NCBI RefSeq assembly: GCF_016908495.1
Contig: NZ_JAFBDZ010000002.1
Coordinates: forward strand, 620,001-684,000
Source of the DNA: Rossellomorea pakistanensis
GTDB lineage: Bacteria; Bacillota; Bacilli; Bacillales; Bacillaceae_B
DNA: 64,000 nt
Direction: 5' to 3'
Shown here: positions 41,945 to 50,981 of the stretch, piece by piece
Numbering within the stretch: the stretch's first letter is position 1
Layout of the letters: each line of letters opens with the position of its first letter
Notes under the pieces: model-generated
What the model saw: the letters and a program-made list of their open reading frames with translations, nothing else
Database searches by the model: none
Told to the model about the DNA's origin: nothing
Program-made: the position numbers and the translations under genes

Positions 41945-42874
41945 TTGAACACACAATTTAACAGACCTAAGGGGTTTGGGGAAATATTGGATCACACCTT
42001 TCGATTAAGTAAAAGCCATTTTACTAAATTCTTTTTGATTTTACTTATTGTCTTAGGCCCTATTTACTTGCTTCAAGCGATTGCCGATTTTATGTCTGGA
42101 ACGAATTTTTTTAGAGAAGTGGGTGTAGGCGGCCCTTGGTATGAACAGATTATATCGGGTTTTGATCAATCAGCTGAAGCGGACTACGAGGAGTTTACAC
42201 CGACTAGCCTAATAGCAAACTTGATTTTTATCATTGGAGGATTGATTAGTGTTTTTGTTGCTCCCGTTGGAGGGGCTGCCATCCTGATTGGTGTAGACCG
42301 GCTTAGAAAGAAGGAAGAGTTCACAGTTAAATCCGCATTGAAACAAGCTTTTTCAAGATACTGGCCGATTTTAGGAAGTAGTCTATTATTCGGTGTCATT
42401 GTTTTTGGGATGATCATTGGACCTATCTTCATTTCTGGTTTTGTAGGGATTTTTGGTGCAGTTGCCAATCCTTTTTTAGGTATATTAATGGCGATCTTAT
42501 TATTCTTAGGTTTTGCTGTCGGAATTGGATACTTTTTAACCCGTTGGAGCTTTTTCTTTGCCTCGGTTGTTTTGGAAACAGATTCACCAGGTCTTTCAAG
42601 AAGCTGGAGGTTAACACGTAATCGCGGCTGGATATGTATGGGGATATATTTTGTATTTATTCTTATTACGTCATCTGTCAGTTTTGCTATAGAGCTCTCA
42701 TTTGGGTTGTTGTTAGGAAACAGCGTCCTGTTAATGATCATTGGGGATCTAGTAAGCCTATTTACGACTGTTATTCTTTCTGTTGGATTTGCCGTCATGT
42801 ATTTTGATTTAAAAGTTAGAAATGATGCTGATGATCTCGATGAAATGATGGATGAGTACACGGCTATTCAATAG
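41945..42874 (+). CDS. Polytopic membrane protein of the MoxR cluster (309 aa)
   Basis: The TTG start at 41945 has AGGAGGAAG 7 bases upstream; a longer reading from 41903 lacks a site. About six helices, from ILLIVLGPIYLLQAI to DLVSLFTTVILSVGFAVMYF, with a large extracytoplasmic loop after the first. The pattern is that of the glycerophosphodiester phosphodiesterase membrane-domain-like proteins that often head DUF4129/DUF58/MoxR clusters. Function unknown; it probably forms one operon with the next four genes. Confidence 0.8.
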   Translation: MNTQFNRPKGFGEILDHTFRLSKSHFTKFFLILLIVLGPIYLLQAIADFMSGTNFFREVGVGGPWYEQIISGFDQSAEADYEEFTPTSLIANLIFIIGGLISVFVAPVGGAAILIGVDRLRKKEEFTVKSALKQAFSRYWPILGSSLLFGVIVFGMIIGPIFISGFVGIFGAVANPFLGILMAILLFLGFAVGIGYFLTRWSFFFASVVLETDSPGLSRSWRLTRNRGWICMGIYFVFILITSSVSFAIELSFGLLLGNSVLLMIIGDLVSLFTTVILSVGFAVMYFDLKVRNDADDLDEMMDEYTAIQ

Positions 42875-42905
42875 TTTTTTCTCGTGAAGGTTAGGTGATG
42901 TTTGA

Positions 42906-43553
42906 ATGCTAGATTCAGATAAAGCAAGAGATGATCTTGAAGATATATTGAATAATCGAGAATATACGGTTTACAATGACCGTTCCAGCGGGATACTTTC
43001 GAGTTGGTGGGAAAAGATAACAAGTTGGATAGAAGATCAATTATCCGACTGGTTCCCGGCTTTGGAAGCGACAAGCGGGGTAGCTAGTGTTGTTACGATC
43101 AGCTTGATTGTGTTGGCTATTATGCTGTTATTACTCTGTCTATTTTATGTTGCTCGGGGTGTTAGACGTAATCTGAAATACAAAGACAAAAAGCCTCTCC
43201 AATCATTAAATGAAATCCATTGGTCATCGAGTAAACATCTGTCTGAAGCGGATAAACAATCAGCTTTTGGCCAATACTCGCTTTCTACCAGACATTTATT
43301 TTTAGCTTTACTTCTTCATTTTCACGAGAAGGAGTGGTTAGAGGCGAAGATATGGAAGACAAATTGGGATTATTATGATGAACTGAGAAGAGTCAATAAA
43401 GTTTCTGCAGTACAATTCTTTGAACTGGCTTTACTATTTGATGAAGTAACATATGGTGAGAAAAAGCTCGAGAAAGAGGAATATTTACAGTATCGAAAAA
43501 AAGTCATGATGTGGTTAAAGGAAGATCATCAAGACCAGCTCAATGTAATTTAA
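42906..43553 (+). CDS. DUF4129 protein (215 aa)
   Basis: An N-terminal extracytoplasmic region (RSSGILSSWWEKITSWIEDQ), one helix (about 60-80, VVTISLIVLAIMLLLLCLFY) and the cytoplasmic DUF4129 domain (FGQYSLSTRHLFLALLLHFH, EYLQYRKKVMMWLKE) are seen. DUF4129 proteins recur with MoxR ATPases and DUF58 proteins, possibly as membrane partners in assembly or signalling. It starts 31 bp after the previous gene. Confidence 0.88.
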   Translation: MLDSDKARDDLEDILNNREYTVYNDRSSGILSSWWEKITSWIEDQLSDWFPALEATSGVASVVTISLIVLAIMLLLLCLFYVARGVRRNLKYKDKKPLQSLNEIHWSSSKHLSEADKQSAFGQYSLSTRHLFLALLLHFHEKEWLEAKIWKTNWDYYDELRRVNKVSAVQFFELALLFDEVTYGEKKLEKEEYLQYRKKVMMWLKEDHQDQLNVI

Positions 43554-43575
43554 GGTAAAGGGGGAAGGATGTGCC

Positions 43576-44721
43576 TTGCAGATAAGAATTTCTAATAAAA
43601 AAACTGTGATATGGCTAGCGATTCTTCTTCTTTTATTTATCGCCTTAAGCTATCTCATGACATCACCTGAAGCAAAACAATATTCTAAATATCTTTCCCA
43701 GTCTCCGTCACCGAGCGGAGTGAAAGCTATTTATACATATTTGGAAAAAGAAAACGGTTCTGTTGAAAAGTGGAGCAATACTCCTGGAATGCTATCGAAT
43801 CAGGATGAAAATCAAGTTCTGATAATGGTAGGACCCTATTTTACTCCTGATCAGGAAGAGATAAAAGCTTATCAAAGCTTTATGGAAGCAGGAAATACAA
43901 TTCTATTATTTAAAGAAAACCCTAAAGGAATGTTCGATGTCAACACCGCTCCTTTAACAGAATCAGTCGCTACAGATGAGGAAGTGACTGTCGTATCTGA
44001 CGGAGAGGGAGGGAGTTACAAAGCTAAAATTAAATCATCCATACGTTTGCAAACAAATGACAAAGATGAAATTTTATTAAAGGATGATTTAGGGATCATT
44101 GCTTTAAGGAGAGCTTTTGGTAAAGGGCAATTAATTGTGTCTAATTCTCCTGAGTGGATGACCAATGGTGCGTTATTAAAGCAAGACCATCTTTCTCTCG
44201 TGTTTTCTTTAATCAATAAAAGCAATGCGGGCTCAATCCTGTTTGATGAATATAGTCACGGTCAAGAGAATGCCTCGAAAATAGGAACGCTTTATCCTAA
44301 ATGGTTCCTCATTTTCATTGTGCAAGGAACTCTGATTACCGTTATGTGGCTCTTACTAAAAGGAAAACGATTTGGTCCAATTCTCGTTTCAAGGAATGAG
44401 ACGGTTCGGTTTAGTGATGAAAGGGTTAAAGCGTTAGCCGCTTGGTATATGAGAGGCAAACGATATCAGGATTCTCTATTTATACAAGCTGATTATGTGA
44501 AACTTTTATTGCATGAGAAGTGGGGCATAGCCTATGGGAGGGAATGGAAAGAGATTTCATCCCAGCTTGAAAGAAGGTGGAAAGGGGTACCTGCCAGTGA
44601 GATTACTAGTTTTCTAGAAGGATTAAAAAATGTACTAGAAAAAAGACAAATCAATAAAAATGAATACTTGGTGTGGTCTAAGAAACTTGATCGATTACGG
44701 AAAGAGGTGGAGGAAGGATGA
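43576..44721 (+). CDS. DUF4350 protein (381 aa)
   Basis: A TTG start at 43576 after GGGGGAAGGATG. One N-terminal helix (WLAILLLLFIALSYLM), an extracytoplasmic DUF4350 domain (SPSPSGVKAIYTYLEKENGS, ILFDEYSHGQENASKIG), a second helix (about 235-252, WFLIFIVQGTLITVMWLLL) and a cytoplasmic tail. It is a usual member of MoxR/DUF58 clusters; function unknown. It overlaps the MoxR gene by 4 bp. Confidence 0.88.
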   Translation: MQIRISNKKTVIWLAILLLLFIALSYLMTSPEAKQYSKYLSQSPSPSGVKAIYTYLEKENGSVEKWSNTPGMLSNQDENQVLIMVGPYFTPDQEEIKAYQSFMEAGNTILLFKENPKGMFDVNTAPLTESVATDEEVTVVSDGEGGSYKAKIKSSIRLQTNDKDEILLKDDLGIIALRRAFGKGQLIVSNSPEWMTNGALLKQDHLSLVFSLINKSNAGSILFDEYSHGQENASKIGTLYPKWFLIFIVQGTLITVMWLLLKGKRFGPILVSRNETVRFSDERVKALAAWYMRGKRYQDSLFIQADYVKLLLHEKWGIAYGREWKEISSQLERRWKGVPASEITSFLEGLKNVLEKRQINKNEYLVWSKKLDRLRKEVEEG

Positions 44722-45647
44722 AACCTGAATTAGCATCCTTGCTAGAGAAATATGAAGAACGGATATTAGGACAGTCAAGAAATCTGAAGCTATTGTTATC
44801 GGCAATATTAGCTGGGGGGCATGTATTAATTGAAGGGGTTCCTGGTACAGGGAAGACACAGACGGTTAAAACGCTTGCTAATCTCCTGGGTGGAACCTTT
44901 AATCGGATACAGTTTACCCCAGATCTACTTCCAAGTGATATTACAGGAAGCACGATTTATAACATGAAAGATAGCTCCTTCCAAACATTAAAGGGACCTA
45001 TCTTTACAAACATTTTATTGGCAGATGAGATTAACCGTACTCCAGCAAAGACTCAAGCCGCTCTTTTAGAAGCAATGGAAGAAAAGCAAGTGACCATTCA
45101 AGGGGAGACCTACTTTTTACCTGACGTGTTTTTTGTTGTGGCTACTCAAAACCCGATTGAATTTGAAGGGACATACCCGTTACCTGAAGCACAGCAGGAT
45201 CGCTTTTTATTTAAACTAAACATTGATTTTCCTTCCTTTGAAGACGAAAAAAATGTGTTGAAGCAAGTGATCGAAAACAATGCAGAGCTTGGTCAAGTAA
45301 AATCAATTTTAGATATAGAAACATTTTTAAATATAAGAAAAGAGATTCAAAATGTAACCATTAGTGATAGTATTCTTGATTATATCATGCAAATTGTAAG
45401 AAGAACGAGGGAGACTGAATCCATTCGTTTTGGAGCAAGTACACGAGCAGGAATTTCTATTGGGAAAGCAGCACAGGCTTGGGCTTATTTATCAGGGAGA
45501 AATTATGTCACTCCAGACGATATCAAAATCGTAGCCCGCCCAAGTTTAAGACATCGAATTCAACTATCTCCACATATGGAATTGGAGGGAGAGACCGTTG
45601 ACCAAACCATTGAAGAACTTGTGGGGGCAATTCCTGTTCCAAGGTAG
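44718..45647 (+). CDS. MoxR-family AAA+ ATPase (309 aa)
   Basis: Walker A GVPGTGKTQTV (about residue 38), Walker B ILLADEINRTPAKTQ, sensor motif VVATQNPIEFEGTYPLPEAQ and a C-terminal lid. MoxR ATPases act as chaperones that load or mature partner proteins with vWA/DUF58 domains; the partner is coded next. GGAGGAAGG lies before the ATG within the DUF4350 end. It overlaps the following frame by about 50 bp. Confidence 0.95.
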   Translation: MKPELASLLEKYEERILGQSRNLKLLLSAILAGGHVLIEGVPGTGKTQTVKTLANLLGGTFNRIQFTPDLLPSDITGSTIYNMKDSSFQTLKGPIFTNILLADEINRTPAKTQAALLEAMEEKQVTIQGETYFLPDVFFVVATQNPIEFEGTYPLPEAQQDRFLFKLNIDFPSFEDEKNVLKQVIENNAELGQVKSILDIETFLNIRKEIQNVTISDSILDYIMQIVRRTRETESIRFGASTRAGISIGKAAQAWAYLSGRNYVTPDDIKIVARPSLRHRIQLSPHMELEGETVDQTIEELVGAIPVPR

Positions 45648-46956
45648 GGGGATTCTCCCTACTTATAGACTACTAATCGTTTATCTCATTCTTTCTATCG
45701 GATTAATCATTGGGACAGCTTGGGGGATTACATGGAGTGTTGTGATTCTATTAAATGGTTTGATCCTATTAGGGAGCCTAATTGACTTATTATTTTCAGC
45801 GAAAAGAAGTCAACTGATCATCCATCGTACATTACCAGAAGAAATGGAAAGAGGACTATCCTGCAACGTTCAAATTACGATCACAAACGCTTCCGGCAGT
45901 CCCATTCGTTTTCGGCTAGTAGATGGAATTCCTCAATCGTTCAAAAGACCATTTCCATTGCATGGCTTGATTTTGAACGATACCACTTCTGTCCTACAGT
46001 ATGAGACAAAAGCTGCTGTAAGAGGAAAATACAAAGTAACTAAGCTCCATTTTCGCTATAAAAGTACGATTGGATTATGGGAAAAACAAACAACATTTGA
46101 AATTGAGGACACAGTAAAAGTGATCCCAGATTTAACTGAGACAAAGCAATTTCTAGAAAGTGCGCAGCAATTCTTACTTTACGAAGGGCTGAAGATTCGA
46201 AAACAAAAAAGTGGTCCTGGAGAATTTTCGAAGATTCGTAATTATGTAGTGGGAGATGATCCACGTAAAATTAACTGGCGACAAACAGCAAAGCTTCGAG
46301 AGGTTATGTCAAATGAATATGAACCTGAGCATGGAAAGTACATGACAATCTTGATAGACTGCGGGAGAATGATGGGAGCAGAGCTTTCAAAGGGAAACCG
46401 GTTGGAAAAAGCGTTAGAAGCAGCGATAACGGTAGCAGCTGCTGCATTAAAAAATGGGGACTATGTGTCTGTTTTAGCTTTTTCCAAAGAGGTAAAAGTC
46501 TTTGTTCCACCAGCAAAGGGAATGGAACAGCTTCAAACCATTCTACACTCCATATACAATATTCAAGTAGATTCTAATGAGTCGAATTATGCAGCAATCC
46601 TTCATTATGTACAAACGGTTCAAAAGAAACGAAGCCTGTTCTTATTATTTAGTGATGTGCGGACATTTCTTCACGAAGAAGGAGCACTATCTTATTTGAA
46701 ACGACTGAGAAGACGCCATTTGTTTTTAATGATTGGAATTGAAGATGTGACGCTATTAACAAGAATTAAAGATATGCCTGAAACCGTTCAAACCGCGATG
46801 GTAAAAAGTATGGCGCAGCAGCAAATGCTCATTAAAAAGCGTGAAAAGCTTAAATGGGAAAAACAAGGCCTCCAAATGATAGAGGCCCGTGAGGAAAAGC
46901 TAGCCGCCACTGCCGTTTCACATTATGTTGATATTATGAATCGAGGCTTACTGTAG
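45598..46956 (+). CDS. DUF58 (vWA-like) protein (up to 452 aa)
   Basis: Two N-terminal helices (about 24-60, LLIVYLILSIGLIIGTAWGI) and the DUF58 signature GEFSKIRNYVVGDDPRKINW are followed by a vWA-like fold (MTILIDCGRMMGAELSKGNR) whose metal-site motif is altered from DxSxS. The start is uncertain: TTG at 45598 or 45619, both inside the MoxR gene. It is the probable client of the MoxR ATPase. The 3' end overlaps the convergent SpoIIM-domain gene by 23 bp. Confidence 0.9.
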   Translation: MTKPLKNLWGQFLFQGRGILPTYRLLIVYLILSIGLIIGTAWGITWSVVILLNGLILLGSLIDLLFSAKRSQLIIHRTLPEEMERGLSCNVQITITNASGSPIRFRLVDGIPQSFKRPFPLHGLILNDTTSVLQYETKAAVRGKYKVTKLHFRYKSTIGLWEKQTTFEIEDTVKVIPDLTETKQFLESAQQFLLYEGLKIRKQKSGPGEFSKIRNYVVGDDPRKINWRQTAKLREVMSNEYEPEHGKYMTILIDCGRMMGAELSKGNRLEKALEAAITVAAAALKNGDYVSVLAFSKEVKVFVPPAKGMEQLQTILHSIYNIQVDSNESNYAAILHYVQTVQKKRSLFLLFSDVRTFLHEEGALSYLKRLRRRHLFLMIGIEDVTLLTRIKDMPETVQTAMVKSMAQQQMLIKKREKLKWEKQGLQMIEAREEKLAATAVSHYVDIMNRGLL

Positions 46957-47914
46957 AACTATTTTTCGTTAGTACTAGCTTTCCAATGACGATATAAAGA
47001 ATGAGTCCTATGACAGTTAAAAGAGCAACCAAATATTTGGCTTCAAGAGAGATAGCAGCAGGGGTAATAAAGCCTTCAATCGCACCTGCAATCACAAACA
47101 AAGGAATCGTCCCAAGCAATAATTGGACAGAGCGCTTGGCCTGTTGCTTCAGTTGGTATCCTCTCGAATAATGTCCGGGCACAAAGAGCTTATAGCCCAT
47201 CAATAGTCCAGCTCCTCCAGCAATAAAGATGGCTGTAAGCTCAATCATTCCATGGGGAACGATGTATGCCCAGAACTCATAGGTTTTATCATAGTGCCAA
47301 AATACTGCAGCGATTCCCCCAACGATGAGTCCGTTATATATCAATAAATAGACGGTCAATAATCCGAATGTGACACCCCCTGCAAAAGCAAGGATGGCAA
47401 CCTGGATATTGTTTGTCATAATGCTAGTGGACATAAGGGCAGAGTCAACTTGACCATCATTCTTCCCCAATTGATCAGGGTCAACACTTTGAGCTATATT
47501 TTCCGGAAGAACCGAATAAGCATTTTGAGGGTCATCCAAAATCGAGAAGAAGCTGCCTAACGCTCCTATGGTAAAAAGAATCATGGCCACGACGATCCAT
47601 TTCCACTGTTCTAATAGTAGACCAATAAATTTCACACCAAAAAAGTGGCGGATTTGCTTCATACTGGATAGTTGATCTCGGTATAAAAGGTTATGTGACT
47701 TCGAAACAAGTTCATTTAAGTAGAGGGTCACATCCTCTTCTGGAAAGTAAGTTTGGCAATACGAAAGGTTTTGTGCCGATTTTTGATACAGTCGATTAAA
47801 CTGATCAATATCTGACCCTTTGATCTTACTTTTTCTTCTATGTAATGTGGATACCATTTGTTCAAGCTGCTGCCAATCTTCTCGATGATGTTTGACGAAT
47901 TGTTTCACATTCAT
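46934..47914 (-). CDS. SpoIIM-domain (stage II sporulation protein M family) membrane protein (326 aa)
   Basis: A soluble N-ter of about 100 residues (MNVKQFVKHHREDWQQLEQM), then about six helices of the SpoIIM/DUF95 domain (TNNIQVAILAFAGGVTFGLL, YIVPHGMIELTAIFIAGGAG). True SpoIIM (about 215 residues) takes part in engulfment; this longer, cluster-associated type is a paralogue of unknown role, often coded with RDD and DUF58 proteins. It is convergent with DUF58 and divergent from RDD. Confidence 0.88.
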   Translation of the reverse strand: MNVKQFVKHHREDWQQLEQMVSTLHRRKSKIKGSDIDQFNRLYQKSAQNLSYCQTYFPEEDVTLYLNELVSKSHNLLYRDQLSSMKQIRHFFGVKFIGLLLEQWKWIVVAMILFTIGALGSFFSILDDPQNAYSVLPENIAQSVDPDQLGKNDGQVDSALMSTSIMTNNIQVAILAFAGGVTFGLLTVYLLIYNGLIVGGIAAVFWHYDKTYEFWAYIVPHGMIELTAIFIAGGAGLLMGYKLFVPGHYSRGYQLKQQAKRSVQLLLGTIPLFVIAGAIEGFITPAAISLEAKYLVALLTVIGLILYIVIGKLVLTKNSSTVSLDS

Positions 47915-48039
47915 TTTTACACCTGCTCGCTTTAGGGAAATTAGATGGTTTCATTCATCACTTCATTATTAATTATAGTAAGTTTATAGAAAAATAGAAA
48001 CAGCTTACAGGAAAAAACAGTAAGAAAGGGGGGGATATT

Positions 48040-48837
48040 GTGAATCAAGAATATATAGATATCAAAACACCAGAATTTGTAGCACTTCAATTTCGTCCTG
48101 CCGGATTGGGAAGCAGAGCAGCAGCACTCATTATTGATCAGTTAATCCTATGGATTATTAACATTTTATTGTTTGTCCTTTTGTTTTTCGTCATCCTTGG
48201 TCAGGAATCAATTTTCATTCCGGATATAACATCTATACCGATTACCATTACGCTTATTCTTTTATTTATAATCAATTGGGGATACTTTTTTGCCTTTGAA
48301 TATTTTGCAGGTGGTAGAACCATAGGGAAGAAGGCAATGGGGATCCGAGTTATTCAGGAAAATGGCCAAAGTATCACATTGCTCTCAAGCTTTATCCGGA
48401 ATTTCTTAAGAATCATTGATTCCCTGCCAACGGGATATTTACTCGGGATCATAATGGTTTTCTTTCATTCCAAACATAAAAGAATTGGTGACCTCGTCGC
48501 CGGTACCATTGTCGTTCATGAGCGAAAAAAGAAAAGCCATAAGAAAACGCCAATTGAAAAGGAAATTGAAAGAAGAGGTTTGTTGAAATCGGATCTCGTT
48601 ATAGATCAGTGGGAATTAAAAAAACTTGGAGTAAAAGAGTGGAATCTAGTAAAAACCTATAGTGACCGCTTTCTACATTTACCACCTTCCCAAAAAGAAT
48701 TGCGAACAAGACAAATGGCGAATATCCTATTGCCTAAGATCGGTCTTGAAGTTGAGAAGAAGAGCTTGACAGAGATAGAAAATACACTATTTGTACTTTA
48801 CCTGGTGCTTAGAGATGAATGGGAGTATGAGGTGTAA
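48040..48837 (+). CDS. RDD-family membrane protein (265 aa)
   Basis: The RDD signature is visible (LGSRAAALIIDQLILW; GGRTIGKKAMGIRVI; HKRIGDLVAGTIVV), with three helices in the first 150 residues and a charged cytoplasmic extension of about 110 residues. Some RDD proteins are transporters or channels. The GTG start follows AAAGGGGGGG. It is divergent from the SpoIIM-domain gene and typical of the MoxR cluster. Confidence 0.9.
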   Translation: MNQEYIDIKTPEFVALQFRPAGLGSRAAALIIDQLILWIINILLFVLLFFVILGQESIFIPDITSIPITITLILLFIINWGYFFAFEYFAGGRTIGKKAMGIRVIQENGQSITLLSSFIRNFLRIIDSLPTGYLLGIIMVFFHSKHKRIGDLVAGTIVVHERKKKSHKKTPIEKEIERRGLLKSDLVIDQWELKKLGVKEWNLVKTYSDRFLHLPPSQKELRTRQMANILLPKIGLEVEKKSLTEIENTLFVLYLVLRDEWEYEV

Positions 48838-48872
48838 TCTTAAAAATCGCTCACTCTACGTTTATGAAGAAG

Positions 48873-48907
48873 AAAAACCCATCTCGACTGAATCGAGGTG
48901 GGTTTTT
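48873..48907. terminator. Bidirectional terminator
   Basis: AAAAACCCATCTCGA pairs with TCGAGGTGGGTTTTT. It lies between the RDD gene and the convergent small membrane gene. Confidence 0.93.
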
Positions 48908-48920
48908 AACATTTTTCCAT

Positions 48921-49121
48921 TTATCTCTCCTTTTTAGGACTAATCCGATCAACATCATCCTGAAAAAGGAAGTAGGAAATCACCCCCGAAAAGAGTGTCC
49001 CGATTGAGATAATCAGGATTCTCGTTTGAAGTGGAACATCGGAATAATTTTTACCTAGGAACCACGATGCCACAAGGGCAACAATAATCATAATGGGAAT
49101 GACTATTATGAGTCGTTTCAC
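48921..49121 (-). CDS. Small two-helix membrane protein (66 aa)
   Basis: A GTG start after AAAGGATG. Two helices (about 3-21, RLIIVIPIMIIVALVASWFL, and 33-52, ILIISIGTLFSGVISYFLF) with a short outer loop and a charged tail (DDVDRISPKKER). Positive residues at both ends put the termini in the cytoplasm. No family is recognised. Confidence 0.65.
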   Translation of the reverse strand: MKRLIIVIPIMIIVALVASWFLGKNYSDVPLQTRILIISIGTLFSGVISYFLFQDDVDRISPKKER

Positions 49122-49316
49122 GATGACACATCCTTTATTCTTCCAAATATCCTTTATAGTTTAACATACTTTAGTAGAAGGTCTTGTGATATGGACGAAT
49201 TTGCTTTGCTTGGAAAAATAAAAGATATTCTAAAGAGCTATCTTTCCTCTGCATAAAGGACGGAAATTTTTTCTTTTGATACGTTTAAACCTACGTATTT
49301 TGTGTTTATCCTTCAG

Positions 49317-49410
49317 CTAGCTCCTTCCGTAATGTAGCTCTGATCTGGTTAGTTTTTGAACAGTAACCAGTCTAATCAGGTTAACCTACGATGTTATGGT
49401 AAGGAGCTAG
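49317..49410. ncRNA. Candidate structured RNA or long imperfect palindrome (94 nt)
   Basis: Nested stems: CTAGCTCCTT/AAGGAGCTAG, CCGTAA/TTATGG, GTAG/CTAC, CTGAT/ATCAG and CTGGTTA/TAACCAG around a short loop. It lies alone in a gene-free kilobase (49122-50153). There is no T-run and no clear promoter. Strand unknown. It may be a regulatory RNA or a MITE-like element. Confidence 0.45.
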
Positions 49411-49708
49411 TTTCGTTCATGATCACTTTGTTGCTTTGGATTAATTATCATTAATTCAAAACTAGTAAACCATTACTTTGCCGAAAATCTCACTGAAAAC
49501 TTGATCATTACGGGTTTCTATTCCTGTTTGAAAAACAATAATCTATACGAAAACTACTTTTATACTAAAAGTTCGTGAATTTCAGCGAAATCTTATGCTA
49601 CAGTCATCGTTATTTTCATTATTAGTGATATTTTAAAAGAGTGATGGATTATAGCCTCAAATATCTATTTATTTCAAGATTAGCTAATTGATTTCTCCCA
49701 TTTATTCG

Positions 49709-49790
49709 TTTTATTTTCAACTTCGGCTAATTTTTTCAACTTCTCTAGTTTTATTCTCAACTTTCCTACTTTTATTCTCAACTTTGGGCT
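49709..49790. repeat. Four-unit tandem repeat of about 21 bp
   Basis: Units TTTTATTCTCAACTTTCCTA and variants (two nearly identical, two diverged). On the minus strand one frame reads KVENKSRKVENKTREVEK, a heptad-like repeat, but no start or ribosome site supports translation. The rest of 49411-50153 shows no gene. Confidence 0.7.
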
Positions 49791-50153
49791 GTTTATCGAT
49801 ATCTCGACAGTAAACGACAATATTCACGGTCCGAGATCGCGCTCTTCTTAATGCTATTAATCTAAGAGTATCGATAAAGAAAATTATACAAAAAGTGAAA
49901 TCTTTTCGAAAATTTGACCCCTTCATAAGATAGCTTCCTTGACGAATTTCATAGAAACCCCTTTATCAAGCGATTTTAAGAGGGGGAAGCAATCATTTAC
50001 CTACATATATTTACAGTAAATTTACACAACTTAATATAGTATAATAGCGGGAGCATGTTTGCTTTTACTATAACCATTGAATTTCCTTCTTAAGATGTTG
50101 CATAAGATTGTTCGTGTTGATTGGAAGGGTCGATTCTACGACAGGAGATTTTG

Positions 50154-50945
50154 ATGTTAGAATACAAAGTTTACAACAGTTTGGGAACCGATTATTTGGT
50201 TATGATTCATGGATTCGGTGGCAACTCAAGCATTTTTCATAAACAAATACGTTATTTTCAGAAGCATTTTAAGGTTGTGACCATCCATTTACCAGGTCAT
50301 GGTCAATCTCCATGTACGGAGCAATACTTAGAACCACTCTCCTTTGAGCTGGTTGCAAAAGAAGTGATAAAAGTGTTAGATCACTTAAGGATTGATCAAG
50401 CTCATTTTATGGGAATGTCTCTTGGATCGGTCGTTGTCCATTCTATATTAAAGCAATTCCCAGAAAAAGTAAGTTCGACCGTTTTAGGAGGAACGATTAC
50501 TCGATTTAATAGGAAATCCCACTTCTTAATAGGGTGCGGAAAAGTGATCAAATCGTTCACCCCTCATATTTGGTTATATCGCCTATTTGCCCATATCATT
50601 ATGCCTAGGAGTAATCACAAGGAGTCAAGAGATACCTTTGTGAAAGCGGCACGAAAAATGAAACGGACAGACTTCCTGAATTGGTTCTCGATCGTAGATA
50701 AAGTAGAATCGATTTATAGAATTTGCAAGAGAACAAGTAGGATTCCTAAACTCTATCTATCAGGTAGTGAAGATCATCTCTTTATTAGACCGCTTCAAAA
50801 AGATATTCAAAATGATCCAAATGCGGAATTCATTCTTATCGAAAAGTGTGGCCATGTATGTAATCTTGACAAATCAGATGAATTTAATAGACTTGCGTTA
50901 GCTTTTTTACAGTCTTTAATGGATAAAAAACGAATTGTTTCATAA
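50154..50945 (+). CDS. Alpha/beta hydrolase (263 aa)
   Basis: The ATG at 50154 follows AGGAG by 6 bases; an upstream in-frame ATG lacks a site. Oxyanion region HGFGGNSSIF, nucleophile elbow GMSLGS, acid in GSEDHLF and catalytic His in CGHVCNLD are all present, so it should be an active esterase, lipase or acyl hydrolase in the cytoplasm. The substrate is unknown. It is followed 36 bp later by a reductase-like gene, possibly acting on the same acyl or ester compound. Confidence 0.9.
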   Translation: MLEYKVYNSLGTDYLVMIHGFGGNSSIFHKQIRYFQKHFKVVTIHLPGHGQSPCTEQYLEPLSFELVAKEVIKVLDHLRIDQAHFMGMSLGSVVVHSILKQFPEKVSSTVLGGTITRFNRKSHFLIGCGKVIKSFTPHIWLYRLFAHIIMPRSNHKESRDTFVKAARKMKRTDFLNWFSIVDKVESIYRICKRTSRIPKLYLSGSEDHLFIRPLQKDIQNDPNAEFILIEKCGHVCNLDKSDEFNRLALAFLQSLMDKKRIVS

Positions 50946-50981
50946 TACGTTAGATTATTAAAAACAGCAGGAGTGAAGCAG

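Noticed and set aside
46934..47914. Genuine spoIIM
   Set aside because: The domain matches, but the protein is about 110 residues longer than SpoIIM and lies in a MoxR/DUF58 cluster, so a sporulation role is not supported.
49717..49926. 69-codon minus-strand frame over the 21-bp repeats
   Set aside because: No ribosome site or plausible start. The N-terminal part is unlike protein, so I report only the repeat.
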